A stretch of DNA of 64,000 nt, taken from positions 434,001-498,000 of the forward strand of contig CBDFKY010000006.1 of NCBI GenBank assembly GCA_965248995.1, read 5' to 3'. Positions 51,872-60,453 of the stretch are shown here, piece by piece (position 1 is the stretch's first letter; every line of letters begins with the position of its first letter). The notes under the pieces are model-generated. The model saw nothing but the letters and a program-made list of their open reading frames with translations, was not told the DNA's origin and did no database searches. The position numbers and the translations under genes were made by a program. Origin of the DNA: CBDFKY01 sp965248995 (GTDB lineage Bacteria; Pseudomonadota; Alphaproteobacteria; Rickettsiales; UBA998).

Positions 51872-53272
51872 ATGCGTACCATCTTTAACAAAACCTCGCT
51901 CATCGTCGCCGTATTCGTCATGACAATGGCATGCTCCGCCCTCCTGCATCCCGCGGCAGCGCTCAGCTACAACGGGCCCACAGGCGCCGTGCAGTGCGAT
52001 GTTGGAGATTCTTCCTTCGCGGTGAAAGTCGTGTACTGCGTGAAACTCGCCGTCTTTACCACCACCCAGACCTTTCTGGCACAAACCAGCGCCGCCATGA
52101 TTCCGATCGTCAGCGCGGTGATGGCGCTCAGCATTACCCTGCTCGGCGTGCGTATCGTCACCGGCGAGCGGGATCCGCAGAAGATGGTGTTCGCCATGCT
52201 GCTCAAATTCGGCATCGTCTGGCTGTTCGTCGATAATCTCGGACAACTGGCGTTCGACGGCGGCCTGACCGGCCCGATCTTCCGAACGATGGAGCAGCTG
52301 CAGGCGGCGATCATACCGACGATGTACCAGAGCGGCACCTGCCAGCTTGGTAACTCGGGACTCTCGGGCAGTTACCTTGATCCCGTCACGTTCGAGCCCT
52401 GGGAATATATCGATTGTATCTTGGATTACGTGTTCGGATTCGGCGTTCAGGCCAGTATCGCCAGTTCCATCTTCGGATTCATCGGCTCGGCGTTCTTCTC
52501 CGGCACGATGGGCATGATGGTGTTCACGCTCGGGATATCGCTGGTGCTGTCGCTGGCATTCTTCGCCTTCCGCGCCGTTTATATCGTCCTGCTGTGCTAC
52601 ATCTACGTCGGTTTCCTGATCGTGCTCTCGCCCCTGTTCATCCCGCTGCTGATGTTCAAGGTGACGGAAGACGCCTTCAACAAATGGCTGTGGAACCTGA
52701 TCGGCGGTATTTTCCAGCCGCTGGTGATGGTGGCGTACCTGGCGCTCGCCATGCCGCTGCTCGATACGATGGTATTCGGTGAGGGCGACCAGTCGCTGGT
52801 GAAGACGCTCGGCAAGGGCAAGGAAATCACCGACAAGTATCGCTTGGCGAGTCCGATCATGCAGGGAAGCATGTCTACCGAATTCGATTTTTTCGATAAA
52901 CTTTCTCCCGGGAATATTCTGAAGGATCCGCTGGATTCCACGAAGACGGGCGGGATGGATATGAGTTCCCTGCTGACGTTCAGCAAGGTGGATCTGGGTG
53001 AGCAGCAGATCCAGGATCTATGGAAAATCGGCATGAGCCTGCTCAGAATTTTAGGTGTGACCTTCCTGATCCTGAGCATCGCGAAATTCATCCCCGAATT
53101 GACGGCGCGTATCGTGGGAGGCGGGTTCTCGCTTTCCGCCGACACGCAGTCGCCCATGCTGTTCGAGACGGCCATTCGCGGCGGACTTCGCAATATGGGC
53201 GGGATGGTGACGAAAAGCGGCGGCCAGCAATTATCGGGTCTGATGCGCAAAGGGGTTCCGGGCGCGAAGTAA
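51872..53272 (+). CDS. virB6: VirB6-family T4SS channel protein, copy 2
   Basis: 466 residues from ATG 51872 (MRTIFNKTSLIVAVFVMTMACSALLHPAAA, a signal-like start). Membrane segments include TSAAMIPIVSAVMALSITLLGV, GTMGMMVFTLGISLVLSLAFFAF and LIVLSPLFIPLLMFKVTEDAFNKWLWNLIGGIFQPLVMVAYLALA in pieces. It shares the central VirB6 pattern with copies 1 and 3. Cysteines occur in SGTCQLGN and EYIDCILD. An earlier in-frame start at 51839 would overlap copy 1; 51872 has GGGGAT upstream. Confidence 0.87.
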   Translation: MRTIFNKTSLIVAVFVMTMACSALLHPAAALSYNGPTGAVQCDVGDSSFAVKVVYCVKLAVFTTTQTFLAQTSAAMIPIVSAVMALSITLLGVRIVTGERDPQKMVFAMLLKFGIVWLFVDNLGQLAFDGGLTGPIFRTMEQLQAAIIPTMYQSGTCQLGNSGLSGSYLDPVTFEPWEYIDCILDYVFGFGVQASIASSIFGFIGSAFFSGTMGMMVFTLGISLVLSLAFFAFRAVYIVLLCYIYVGFLIVLSPLFIPLLMFKVTEDAFNKWLWNLIGGIFQPLVMVAYLALAMPLLDTMVFGEGDQSLVKTLGKGKEITDKYRLASPIMQGSMSTEFDFFDKLSPGNILKDPLDSTKTGGMDMSSLLTFSKVDLGEQQIQDLWKIGMSLLRILGVTFLILSIAKFIPELTARIVGGGFSLSADTQSPMLFETAIRGGLRNMGGMVTKSGGQQLSGLMRKGVPGAK

Positions 53273-53297
53273 AAAGAGTTTTCAAGGAGTGAAGAAC

Positions 53298-54551
53298 ATG
53301 TCAGTCAATCGTTTATTCGTCCATCTGTTAAGTGTCCTCAGCATAATGGTGCTGCTGGGCATGACGGCAAACTCCGCCCATGCGGCGCCGGTACCGGATG
53401 ATTTGTTGAACAACTGTACGCAAAGTACGTTTTTCGATTACGACAATAACCCCGTCAATCAGGCACAGAATATGCTGCAGTCCGTGGTGGACGAAATCAG
53501 CACCGCTGTGACGGATGCCTCGAACAAATTGTTCAGGGCGTTTACCAGCGACGGAAACTACCAGCCGATCATCACGGCGGCCTTCATGCTGGTGGCGATC
53601 TTCTTCGCCGTCTCCTTCATGTTCGGTTTCGTGACCATGACGCTGGCGCAGGGGGTGATCCGCCTCGCCAAGATAGGCTTTATCGTCTGGATCGCCAGCG
53701 ACGCCGGACTGCAGTTCATGCAGGATTACGTCGTGCGGTTTTTCAACCAGGGCGGGGCGTGGCTGATCAACGCGATGATCAACATCGCCACCACAGGCGC
53801 GGTGGGCGAACCTTCCACCAGCGTCAGCGCGCCGTTTTCGGTGCTGGACGAGATCATCCGCATCGTGTTCTCACCGCGGATGTTCGTCACCATCATCGGA
53901 ACCGCTTCTACCGGACCCTTCGGGATTCTGGTGACGGGCGCGCTCATCTGGTCGGTATTCTCGATCTTCATGGCGTTGCTGAAAGCATTGCAGATCTATG
54001 CGATCTCCATCGTGATCAAAGCGGTGCTGCTGGGATTGGCGCCTGTATTCCTGCCGATGATCCTGTTCGACCGCACCAAGCAGATGTTCACCGGCTGGCT
54101 GAACCAGCTGATCAACTTCACGCTGCAGCCTATCCTGCTATTCGCCTTCCTGGCGTTTTTCGCCACGCTGCTCGCTTCGGCCGCCCGTGATATCCTGCCG
54201 GTGGATGATGTGCATTTATGTTACATGCGTGCCGACAACCAGGCATCCACGCCGTTCGAGACGCGCAACTGGAAATACATGTGCTGCACCGGCGGCGCCT
54301 GCCAGCCTTACGAAGGCGGATGGACATGGAACGGCCCTACGCACTGCCCGGGCGCGCCTATTTTCCCGATGAATCACATCAATCTGCTTGTGTTTTTACT
54401 GCTGACGCATATTATGGTGCAACTGACCTCAGTCGCGACCAGTATGGCGACCGAGATTTCTCAAGGCGGTCTCGACCTGGCCAGAATGCCGAACGCGGTG
54501 AATGACTGGTTCGGCGGCATGAGTCTGGGCGGAGGGGGCAAGGGGGGGTAA
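53298..54551 (+). CDS. virB6: VirB6-family T4SS channel protein, copy 3
   Basis: 417 residues from ATG 53298, which has AAGGAG 8 bases upstream. Signal-like MSVNRLFVHLLSVLSIMVLL with NSAHA end. Membrane segments: TAAFMLVAIFFAVSFMFGFV, GILVTGALIWSVFSIFMALLKAL, VIKAVLLGLAPVFLPMILFDRTKQMFTGWLNQLINFTLQPILLFAFLAFF in pieces. A loop after residue 305 is rich in cysteines (HLCYM, CCTGGACQPY, THCPGAP). It is the third tandem VirB6, a feature shared with Rickettsiales-type T4SS operons. It is shorter than the giant VirB6 proteins of that group. Confidence 0.86.
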   Translation: MSVNRLFVHLLSVLSIMVLLGMTANSAHAAPVPDDLLNNCTQSTFFDYDNNPVNQAQNMLQSVVDEISTAVTDASNKLFRAFTSDGNYQPIITAAFMLVAIFFAVSFMFGFVTMTLAQGVIRLAKIGFIVWIASDAGLQFMQDYVVRFFNQGGAWLINAMINIATTGAVGEPSTSVSAPFSVLDEIIRIVFSPRMFVTIIGTASTGPFGILVTGALIWSVFSIFMALLKALQIYAISIVIKAVLLGLAPVFLPMILFDRTKQMFTGWLNQLINFTLQPILLFAFLAFFATLLASAARDILPVDDVHLCYMRADNQASTPFETRNWKYMCCTGGACQPYEGGWTWNGPTHCPGAPIFPMNHINLLVFLLLTHIMVQLTSVATSMATEISQGGLDLARMPNAVNDWFGGMSLGGGGKGG

Positions 54552-54619
54552 TTTGTCAGTGAAATAATATAACGGGCGTTCAGACGGCCAGAAGCAAGTG
54601 AATCATCAAGGATAGCGTT

Positions 54620-54814
54620 ATGATCCAGTTTAACCCTCTACGCAGTTTGGCCATCCGCCACTGGCGGGCTCTGTTTTCCTTACTTCTGGTGTGCGGCAGC
54701 CTGGCTGCCTGCGGAGATCTGGGGGAAAGGGAAGATCTCACCAGTCCCTGCGCCGGTACGGACGGCAGCCCCTGCGGACCACGCCGCGCGGTCAATGACT
54801 GGTGGCTGACGTAA
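54620..54814 (+). CDS. Small lipoprotein, VirB7-like
   Basis: 64 residues. Basic N-terminus, hydrophobic LFSLLLVCGSL, lipobox LAAC, then GDLGEREDLTSPCAGTDGSPCGPRR and the end VNDWWLT. The AAGGA ribosome site is 8 bases upstream. Its position directly after the three virB6 genes and its small lipoprotein form suggest VirB7, the outer-membrane stabiliser of VirB9. Sequence conservation in VirB7 is too low to confirm this. Cysteines beyond the lipobox could form disulfides. Confidence 0.6.
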   Translation: MIQFNPLRSLAIRHWRALFSLLLVCGSLAACGDLGEREDLTSPCAGTDGSPCGPRRAVNDWWLT

Positions 54815-54904
54815 GCGAATAAAGACAACGCTGAAAAGCTTGTTTCTATTGTTGCAGGGATTGAGCCGTCAATTCATCAGGATCTTAGAGACACTACGAA
54901 CGTA

Positions 54905-55318
54905 CTACACGCTTTGCGTCCATGATTTTGACTTGTTTTGAGAAACATACAGACCGGATCCTAGAAATTGGACACCCGCCTGTGCTAAAATCTGCAGATT
55001 ATTTCTCCCTCCGACATAGATTTCCGTCTCGCCCCGAGGTTTATGTTCATCGGCGCCCGAATTGAATGTGGCATTGTTAACGTCCAGCTCCTTGAGGGAA
55101 TCACGGTACGTTTTGTAATTACGTTTATCGCAGGTACAAAAAATCTCGCTGTAATCCATGCCATGCGTCCAGTGAAGAGAACTCAGGTTCGCCGCCGCCA
55201 CCGATTTTCTTTCATCCGGGCTCAGTTCGTCTTTATAGTGTTTCCGAATAATTTCCGTACGGAAATTTTCGGATAAAAACACTATAAAATATATGGTTAT
55301 AGTCATTTTATCCGACAA
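54905..55318 (-). CDS. Hypothetical protein, N-terminus encoded by a repeat; probable gene remnant
   Basis: About 137 residues if read from TTG 55318, or 133 from the ATG at 55306. The first 25 or so residues (FIVFLSENFRTEIIRK region) come from twin-hairpin copy 2, so the original start is missing. The rest (HYKDELSPDERKSVAAANL, HWTHGMDYSEIFCTCDKRNYKTYRDSLKELD) is not recognised. With the insertion at its 5' end it is likely a truncated pseudogene, though a start inside the repeat could still be used. Confidence 0.4.
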   Translation of the reverse strand: MSDKMTITIYFIVFLSENFRTEIIRKHYKDELSPDERKSVAAANLSSLHWTHGMDYSEIFCTCDKRNYKTYRDSLKELDVNNATFNSGADEHKPRGETEIYVGGRNNLQILAQAGVQFLGSGLYVSQNKSKSWTQSV

Positions 55319-55350
55319 AAACCGTACGGTTTTTAATCGGAATGACTATA
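55234..55350. repeat. Twin-hairpin repeat element, copy 2 (117 bp)
   Basis: Identical to 12481-12598 except for one T fewer in the T-run after CCGTACGG. The same two hairpins and the same unpaired TTAT/ATAA positions are present. It begins TATAGTG and ends GACTATA. It supplies the start of the minus-strand gene 54905-55318. Confidence 0.88.
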
Positions 55351-55507
55351 TTATGCATGGCTTTGCCCTTCAATACCGTTTGCTGCCGTGATCGGCAGCC
55401 GTCATTTATAACTCATTATAAACGTTAAGAACTTAATTTTTGATTTTTAAAACCATAAGACGGTATGATTTCTATCATTATTGAAAGCTTTTTAAAGGAT
55501 TCCGTCG

Positions 55508-56257
55508 TCAGGTGCACGTGATCGTAATCGACATCTGCTGCGCAGGTTCGCCCAGGATAACATGGTTTTGACCGGGCATCAGCAACGCCTTACCCGTCAC
55601 CTCACCCCGGCCGATGCTTTTGTCGTTGACGATACTCCGCCAGCGGCTTCCGTGATCCACCAGATAAATTCCGTCTTCCTGATGTTCGATGGCGCAATGC
55701 TCATAACTGATATTCATCGGTGGAGAAGGGCAGGCTATCTCTAAATTACGACGGCCCGGGGGCTTTTTGCCCTGTTCATACCCACCGATGGTGAAAGGCA
55801 GGTTAGCCGTATAAATGGTGCAGGGCTGCATCAGAGCGACCATCATTTCACTTGCGGGACTGATCTGGAGACTGTTGATCGCATGGCCGAGCAGCACGGT
55901 GGCGCGGGTTTTTTCCGCGAGCCGCCGGTTCATTTCGCGCAGTCGCCTGACGAGCGCCGACGTGAAAGGCTGCAGCAGCGCAGGAGCCTGCGCAAGTAAC
56001 TCCTTCATTTGTTCCGCGGTAAGTACGTCCACGATGACATGGTCCAATGCCCGGGCACTGGCGGAACGGGTATCGGCCGGTTCGAACAGGGCCATTTCAC
56101 CGAACACTTCCCCCGGCTGCAAAATGGCCAGCTCCACTTCACCCTGTGGGGTGGATTTCAGAATCTGTACGCGGCCTGATCGGATGATGCACGCATATTC
56201 CCCGATGGTGCCTTCGCTGAAAATAAGCTCTCCGGCTAGCACTTCATACGCTTGCAT
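55508..56257 (-). CDS. Cyclic-nucleotide-binding and FHA domain protein
   Basis: 249 residues. Residues 1-115 are a Crp-type cNMP-binding domain with an intact phosphate-binding cassette: FGEMALFEPADTRSASARA has the expected glutamate and arginine. There is no helix-turn-helix after it. Residues about 150-249 look like a forkhead-associated domain: ISYEHCAIEHQEDGIYLVDHGSRWRSIVN in two parts, then ALLMPGQNHVILGEPA. FHA domains bind phosphothreonine. It probably links cAMP or cGMP level to a phosphoprotein partner. It is downstream of the Flp pilin gene on the same strand with a terminator between. Confidence 0.78.
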   Translation of the reverse strand: MQAYEVLAGELIFSEGTIGEYACIIRSGRVQILKSTPQGEVELAILQPGEVFGEMALFEPADTRSASARALDHVIVDVLTAEQMKELLAQAPALLQPFTSALVRRLREMNRRLAEKTRATVLLGHAINSLQISPASEMMVALMQPCTIYTANLPFTIGGYEQGKKPPGRRNLEIACPSPPMNISYEHCAIEHQEDGIYLVDHGSRWRSIVNDKSIGRGEVTGKALLMPGQNHVILGEPAQQMSITITCT

Positions 56258-56360
56258 AACGATTCCCCAGACTGATCACCTCCAAACTTATCATCGCTTA
56301 AGTTAAGAAATGCTGGATTTTGCTCTATTAAAATAGAATTTGTACAAAGTTTGAGACGGT

Positions 56361-56391
56361 AAAAAACGCCGAGATACAAGATCTCGGCGTT
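56361..56391 (-). terminator. Rho-independent terminator of the Flp pilin gene
   Basis: AACGCCGAGAT (56365-56375) pairs perfectly with ATCTCGGCGTT (56381-56391) around a 5-base loop; on the minus strand a U6 run follows (complement of 56361-56366). It lies about 60 bases after the pilin stop and before the cNMP-FHA gene, so that gene needs its own promoter or read-through. Confidence 0.85.
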
Positions 56392-56453
56392 TTCATTTTC
56401 AACCATCTATTATAACAGAAAAGTTTTAAGTTTTTCTATTAACAAACAGCTGA

Positions 56454-56639
56454 TCAACCACCTTTCACGGTGTTATTCTTTTGCAATTCTTCCCCGACGT
56501 TATTGAAGGTGGTTTGCAGTTGTCCACCAAGAAGCTTAAGGCCAACAATAGCGGCGATGGAAACGAGAGCGGCGATCAGACCGTATTCGATAGCGGTCGC
56601 ACCGGATTCGTCGCGAAGCAGATTTGAGAAATGTTTCAT
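56454..56639 (-). CDS. flp: Flp/Fap-type type IVb pilin
   Basis: 61 residues. DESGATAIEYGLIAALVSIAAIVGL is the hydrophobic Flp pilin core, preceded by a short basic leader ending before the prepilin-peptidase-like site and with the glutamate-tyrosine pair typical of Flp. Flp pilins are the subunits of Tad pili. No tad/cpa assembly gene is in the window. A promoter and terminator flank it, so it is a single-gene unit. Confidence 0.9.
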   Translation of the reverse strand: MKHFSNLLRDESGATAIEYGLIAALVSIAAIVGLKLLGGQLQTTFNNVGEELQKNNTVKGG

Positions 56640-56696
56640 AAGTTAAGTCTCCAAGTAACAAGTTGTTAAAAACACGCTGTATCCCAGCTAAGAGTT

Positions 56697-56725
56697 ACCA
56701 TAGCAAAATTCAGGCACCCCTGCAA
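56697..56725 (-). promoter_or_regulatory. Candidate sigma-70 promoter of the Flp pilin gene
   Basis: On the minus strand: TTGCAG, 17-base spacer, TATGGT, about 58 bases before the pilin ATG. It lies in the gap after the ribF stop. Confidence 0.5.
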
Positions 56726-56733
56726 GTATTACT

Positions 56734-57750
56734 TTATAAAAAGTGAGGAGGGGTTGCGATTACTTCAGCGGATGAGCATTTTTTACCGGGGTTGTTACCT
56801 GTCTGCCACTCAACGCCTTTCAACAGCCGACTCGCCTGCCCGATATCGCGCCCGATCTGCCGCATCAGTTCCGCAGTCGAATCGAAACTCTTTTCGTCGC
56901 GCAGGTGTTCCACCAGCCGCACGCGCAGCCGCCTGCCGTACAGGTCACCTACTTGACCAAACCCATGCAGTTCCAGCAGCGGCGCGCTTTTCGCTCCGAA
57001 CGTCGGTTTGACGCCGATATTCGCCACGCCGTCCTGCCACTTCCTTTCTCCGGAGCTCTCCTCACCGCCGAAGCGGGCCGCATAGACGCCGTAGCGCGGC
57101 ACGTGCAGCCCGCCCAGCGCGAGGTTGGCGGTCGGCACCTGCATTTCGCGGCCCCGCTTATCCCCATGGATCACACGCCCGAAAATTTCATAGGGCCTGC
57201 CCAGCAGTGCTTCCGCTTCTGCAGGATTTCCCTCGCTCAAGGCGGTGCGAATCCGTGTGGAGGAGATCGGCGACCCATCTTTCATGACGGGGAGAACATA
57301 CGTGCAGCCGAAGCGGTGGCGCACCGCCTGATCCTGCAGGAAGCGGATATCGCCTTGCCGCCTGTGGCCGAAATGAAAATCTTCTCCCACCACCACGTGC
57401 GTCACACCGAGCGTTTCCACCAGTAATTTCTCAACGAACGATTCCGCTTTTATTGCGGCAAAGGAAGCGTTGAAACGTGCCAGCATCACTCCGTGCAGGT
57501 GCATCTCTCTCATGCGCAGCAGGCGTAATCGCAGCGGCTCGATATGTCCCGGAGCGGTTTGTGGTGAGAAATACTGCCGGGGATGGGGTGTAAACGTCAT
57601 GGCGATGCATGGTTTTCCCTTACCCCGCGCCACTGCCAGCGCCTGTTCCAGTACGGCCCTGTGGCCGAGATGCATCCCGTCGAAATTGCCGATCGCCAGT
57701 ACGCATCCCTTAAAAGGCAGCGGAGCGGACAGGTCACGGAATATATGCAT
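56734..57750 (-). CDS. ribF: Bifunctional riboflavin kinase/FAD synthetase
   Basis: 338 residues. The N-terminal adenylyltransferase domain has AIGNFDGMHLGHRAVL and the HIGH-like nucleotide motif, with SSTRIRTALSEGNPAEAEALLGRPY at the end of that domain. The C-terminal flavokinase domain has GRVIHGDKRGREMQVPTANLAL (in two parts) and GVANIGVKPTFG. It makes FMN and FAD from riboflavin. Start 57750 (MHIFRDL) is the ATG; a TTG lies 9 bases upstream. The end (KCSSAEVIATPPHFL) is a slightly long tail. Confidence 0.94.
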   Translation of the reverse strand: MHIFRDLSAPLPFKGCVLAIGNFDGMHLGHRAVLEQALAVARGKGKPCIAMTFTPHPRQYFSPQTAPGHIEPLRLRLLRMREMHLHGVMLARFNASFAAIKAESFVEKLLVETLGVTHVVVGEDFHFGHRRQGDIRFLQDQAVRHRFGCTYVLPVMKDGSPISSTRIRTALSEGNPAEAEALLGRPYEIFGRVIHGDKRGREMQVPTANLALGGLHVPRYGVYAARFGGEESSGERKWQDGVANIGVKPTFGAKSAPLLELHGFGQVGDLYGRRLRVRLVEHLRDEKSFDSTAELMRQIGRDIGQASRLLKGVEWQTGNNPGKKCSSAEVIATPPHFL

Positions 57751-57909
57751 GGCAGTCAAAATAGGGCGGGGAGGGGATATTGTATAGTGTCATTTCGCTT
57801 CGCAGTCCTCCAAGTCAAGAAAACGTTCCGTTTTTTGCTTCAATAAAAATACCGTGATGCGCAGCTGAAATTTTTTCATCCCTTCTGGCGCCCGTTTAGT
57901 TTCTCCGCT

Positions 57910-58371
57910 ATGAAAACAGGAAAATTGAGTCGGGATCAGGCGATGCGCGGGATACTATATTTTTGTGGAATCATGTTTCTATTCCTTTCAGCGGACGCCG
58001 GCGCCGTACCGCTTAAGGTGCAGCTTGATAACGGCGCGGTGCGGTTCGACGTGGAAATAGCCCGCACGGAAAATGAGCAGGAGCGCGGCCTGATGTACCG
58101 TACCCGTCTGGCTGAGCGCACCGGGATGCTGTTCATCTATGACCTGCCGCCGCATATCGTGCATATGTGGATGCGCAATACGCTGATCGGGCTGGATATG
58201 CTGTTCATCGACGAGCACGGGGTCATCGTGAACATGAAAGAGAACGCCAAACCGCAGGATGAAACGGTGATTTCCTCGCGCTACAACGTGACGTCCGTGC
58301 TGGAGATTGCGGCGGGAAGCGCAAAAAACTATGGTATTTCGGTAGGTAATACCGTATCGCTGGAGCCATGA
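57910..58371 (+). CDS. DUF192 family exported protein
   Basis: 153 residues. A signal-type segment (ILYFCGIMFLFLSADAGA) is followed by the DUF192 domain: EQERGLMYRTRLAERTGMLFIY, MWMRNTLIGLDMLFIDEHGVI, SSRYNVTSVLEIAAGSAKNYGI. DUF192 proteins are small, periplasmic or outer-membrane-linked, of unknown role. The gene overlaps the following gene by 4 bases. Confidence 0.88.
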   Translation: MKTGKLSRDQAMRGILYFCGIMFLFLSADAGAVPLKVQLDNGAVRFDVEIARTENEQERGLMYRTRLAERTGMLFIYDLPPHIVHMWMRNTLIGLDMLFIDEHGVIVNMKENAKPQDETVISSRYNVTSVLEIAAGSAKNYGISVGNTVSLEP

Positions 58372-59090
58372 AACGGGTGATACGCGGAAAAATACTGTTC
58401 GTCCTGACGGTGCTGCTGTTCAGCGTCTGCGCGGGCGCATCCGTCGCAGCACAGGCGAAGGCGCACCGTAGCCATAAGCCGGTCAAACCGAGTGACGCCG
58501 TCATCTTCACCCGTGACAGCCTGTTCATCGAATCCACCGTGAAGATTCCGGTGACGCGTCCGGCCGCCGTGGTTCCGTCGAACGATCCCGCGAAGGCGAC
58601 GGCGAATGCATCCGCGGATCAGCCGACCAATACCAACGCGGTCACCAGAGGTGATAAATCGGCAGCGCCGGAGGTGGCCAGACCTGCCGCACCCGCCATG
58701 GTGCACGAGGTGGTCGAAGCCAAGAAAAAGCACCAGTTTTTCGTCACCGTCAACAATGCCGACGCGATGGAGACGGACTGGATCGTCGATGTGAGCGAGA
58801 TACGCGAGGATTTCGGCGTGCTGTACGTGTTCAACAAGCCGTCCCCGGCCACGATTCCCCCTTCGGAGTCCGAGCAGCATTACGATATCCTGTTCATCGG
58901 CAGTTACGGGAATATCATCACGATCGCCCAGAATATCGCCAGCGCTTCGCTCGCGGAGCCGATCGAGGTCAGGACCCCCGTCAAAGCATTGCTTTATCTG
59001 GCGGGCGGCAGCGTGAAGAAGCTCGGTATTTCACTGAAAGACCGTGTGCTGCACCCGCTGTTTCCCACTCCTCCGAACATTACCAGTTAA
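58368..59090 (+). CDS. Exported protein with a diverged DUF192-like C-terminal domain
   Basis: 240 residues. A signal peptide (ILFVLTVLLFSVCAGASVAA) and a Pro/Ala/Lys-rich spacer (about 60-110) precede a domain (about 120-235) that aligns with the neighbouring DUF192 protein: GVLYVFNKP with GMLFIYDLP, DILFIGSYGNIITI with DMLFIDEHGVIVNM, LYLAGGSVKKLGISLKDRV with LEIAAGSAKNYGISVGNTV. The MRNT segment of DUF192 is lost. It probably arose by tandem duplication. It overlaps the first gene by 4 bases. Confidence 0.65.
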   Translation: MKRVIRGKILFVLTVLLFSVCAGASVAAQAKAHRSHKPVKPSDAVIFTRDSLFIESTVKIPVTRPAAVVPSNDPAKATANASADQPTNTNAVTRGDKSAAPEVARPAAPAMVHEVVEAKKKHQFFVTVNNADAMETDWIVDVSEIREDFGVLYVFNKPSPATIPPSESEQHYDILFIGSYGNIITIAQNIASASLAEPIEVRTPVKALLYLAGGSVKKLGISLKDRVLHPLFPTPPNITS

Positions 59091-60449
59091 ATGGCTGGCA
59101 TGGCTGGTTTTCCGATCCTTCTTTATAATACTTTGAGTCGCCGTAAAGAGCCGGTGGGAGAAAAAACATTCCTCGGGATGTATGTCTGCGGCCCGACGGT
59201 GTATGACCGCCCGCATCTCGGCAATGCACGGTCGGTGGTGGTATATGACGTGCTGTTCCGCCTGCTGCGGCATTGTTACGGGCCTGAGCAGGTGACGTAT
59301 GTCCGCAACATCACCGATGTGGACGACAAGATCAACGCCCGGGCGCGCGAGAGAGGAATCGCCATCCATACGCTCACGCAGGAAGTTACGGCGGCTTTCC
59401 ACCACAACGTGGAAGCGCTCGGCTGCCTGCCGCCGACGATCGAACCGCGCGCCACCCATCATATCGCGGAAATGATCGAGATGACGGAGCGCCTGATTGC
59501 CGGAGGATATGCTTACGTCGATGCGGGGCATGTCCTGTTCAACGTCACCAGCCCTTCGCACGGGAACTGGCGGTACGGCATCCTCTCTCGCCGCAACGCC
59601 GAAGAACAGGAAGCCGGCGCGAGGGTGGCGGTGGAGAGTTACAAGCGTCATCCGGGCGATTTCGTCCTGTGGAAACCGGCGGACGCGCAGGATGACGCCT
59701 CCTCCGTGTTCGAAAGCCCCTGGGGAAGAGGGAGGCCCGGCTGGCATATCGAATGTTCGGCGATGGCGACGCGTTATCTGGGCGCGGATTTCGATATTCA
59801 CGGCGGCGGCGCCGACCTGATGTTCCCGCACCATGAAAACGAAATCGCCCAGTCCTGCTGTGCGCATCCGGCGAGCAGTTACGCCCGCCTGTGGGTGCAT
59901 AACGGTTTCCTGACGGTGAACGGTGAGAAAATGTCCAAATCGCTCGGCAATTTCATCACCGTGCATGACCTGCTGGAGCGCGGGGTGCGCGGCGAGGTGA
60001 TCCGCTTCGCCCTGATGAGCACGCAGTATGCCAAGCCGCTCGACTGGACGGAGAAGCTACTGGAAGATTCCGCCAAACAGCTGGAAAAGTTCTACCGTAC
60101 TATGGGCGGCGTGCCTCAGCGGCCGGAGGTTTCTTCAGAACTGGTCGACGCCCTGGCGGATGACATGAACGTCCCGAAAGCATTGTCGCTACTGCACGGA
60201 ATGCCCGCCGACCAATTAAAGGCGAGCGGCGCGCTGCTCGGAATATTGCAATCGGATACAGGCGCATGGTCGGATAAACGTACGGCGAAACCGTCGGAAA
60301 TCGACGGCGTGGATATCGCGGCCCGGGTGGTGGCCCGCACTGCCGCAAAACAGGCGAAGGACTGGACGGAAGCGGACAGGATCCGGGGCGAACTTCAGGC
60401 GATGGGGATTACGTTGAAGGATCATCCCGACGGCACCACGACGTGGTAA
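59091..60449 (+). CDS. cysS: Cysteinyl-tRNA synthetase
   Basis: 452 residues. It charges tRNA-Cys. The HIGH-type motif is TVYDRPHLGNAR and the KMSKS motif is GEKMSKSLGN; zinc ligands occur in YVCGPTV and GWHIECSAMA, with HHENEIAQS. The start is directly after the previous stop (TAAATG). The C-terminal anticodon end is short. An ATG 9 bases later is an alternative start. Confidence 0.96.
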   Translation: MAGMAGFPILLYNTLSRRKEPVGEKTFLGMYVCGPTVYDRPHLGNARSVVVYDVLFRLLRHCYGPEQVTYVRNITDVDDKINARARERGIAIHTLTQEVTAAFHHNVEALGCLPPTIEPRATHHIAEMIEMTERLIAGGYAYVDAGHVLFNVTSPSHGNWRYGILSRRNAEEQEAGARVAVESYKRHPGDFVLWKPADAQDDASSVFESPWGRGRPGWHIECSAMATRYLGADFDIHGGGADLMFPHHENEIAQSCCAHPASSYARLWVHNGFLTVNGEKMSKSLGNFITVHDLLERGVRGEVIRFALMSTQYAKPLDWTEKLLEDSAKQLEKFYRTMGGVPQRPEVSSELVDALADDMNVPKALSLLHGMPADQLKASGALLGILQSDTGAWSDKRTAKPSEIDGVDIAARVVARTAAKQAKDWTEADRIRGELQAMGITLKDHPDGTTTW

Positions 60450-60453
60450 CATC

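Noticed and set aside
59031..59966. 311-codon open frame on the minus strand
   Set aside because: Opposite cysS; no motif, His/Arg-rich.
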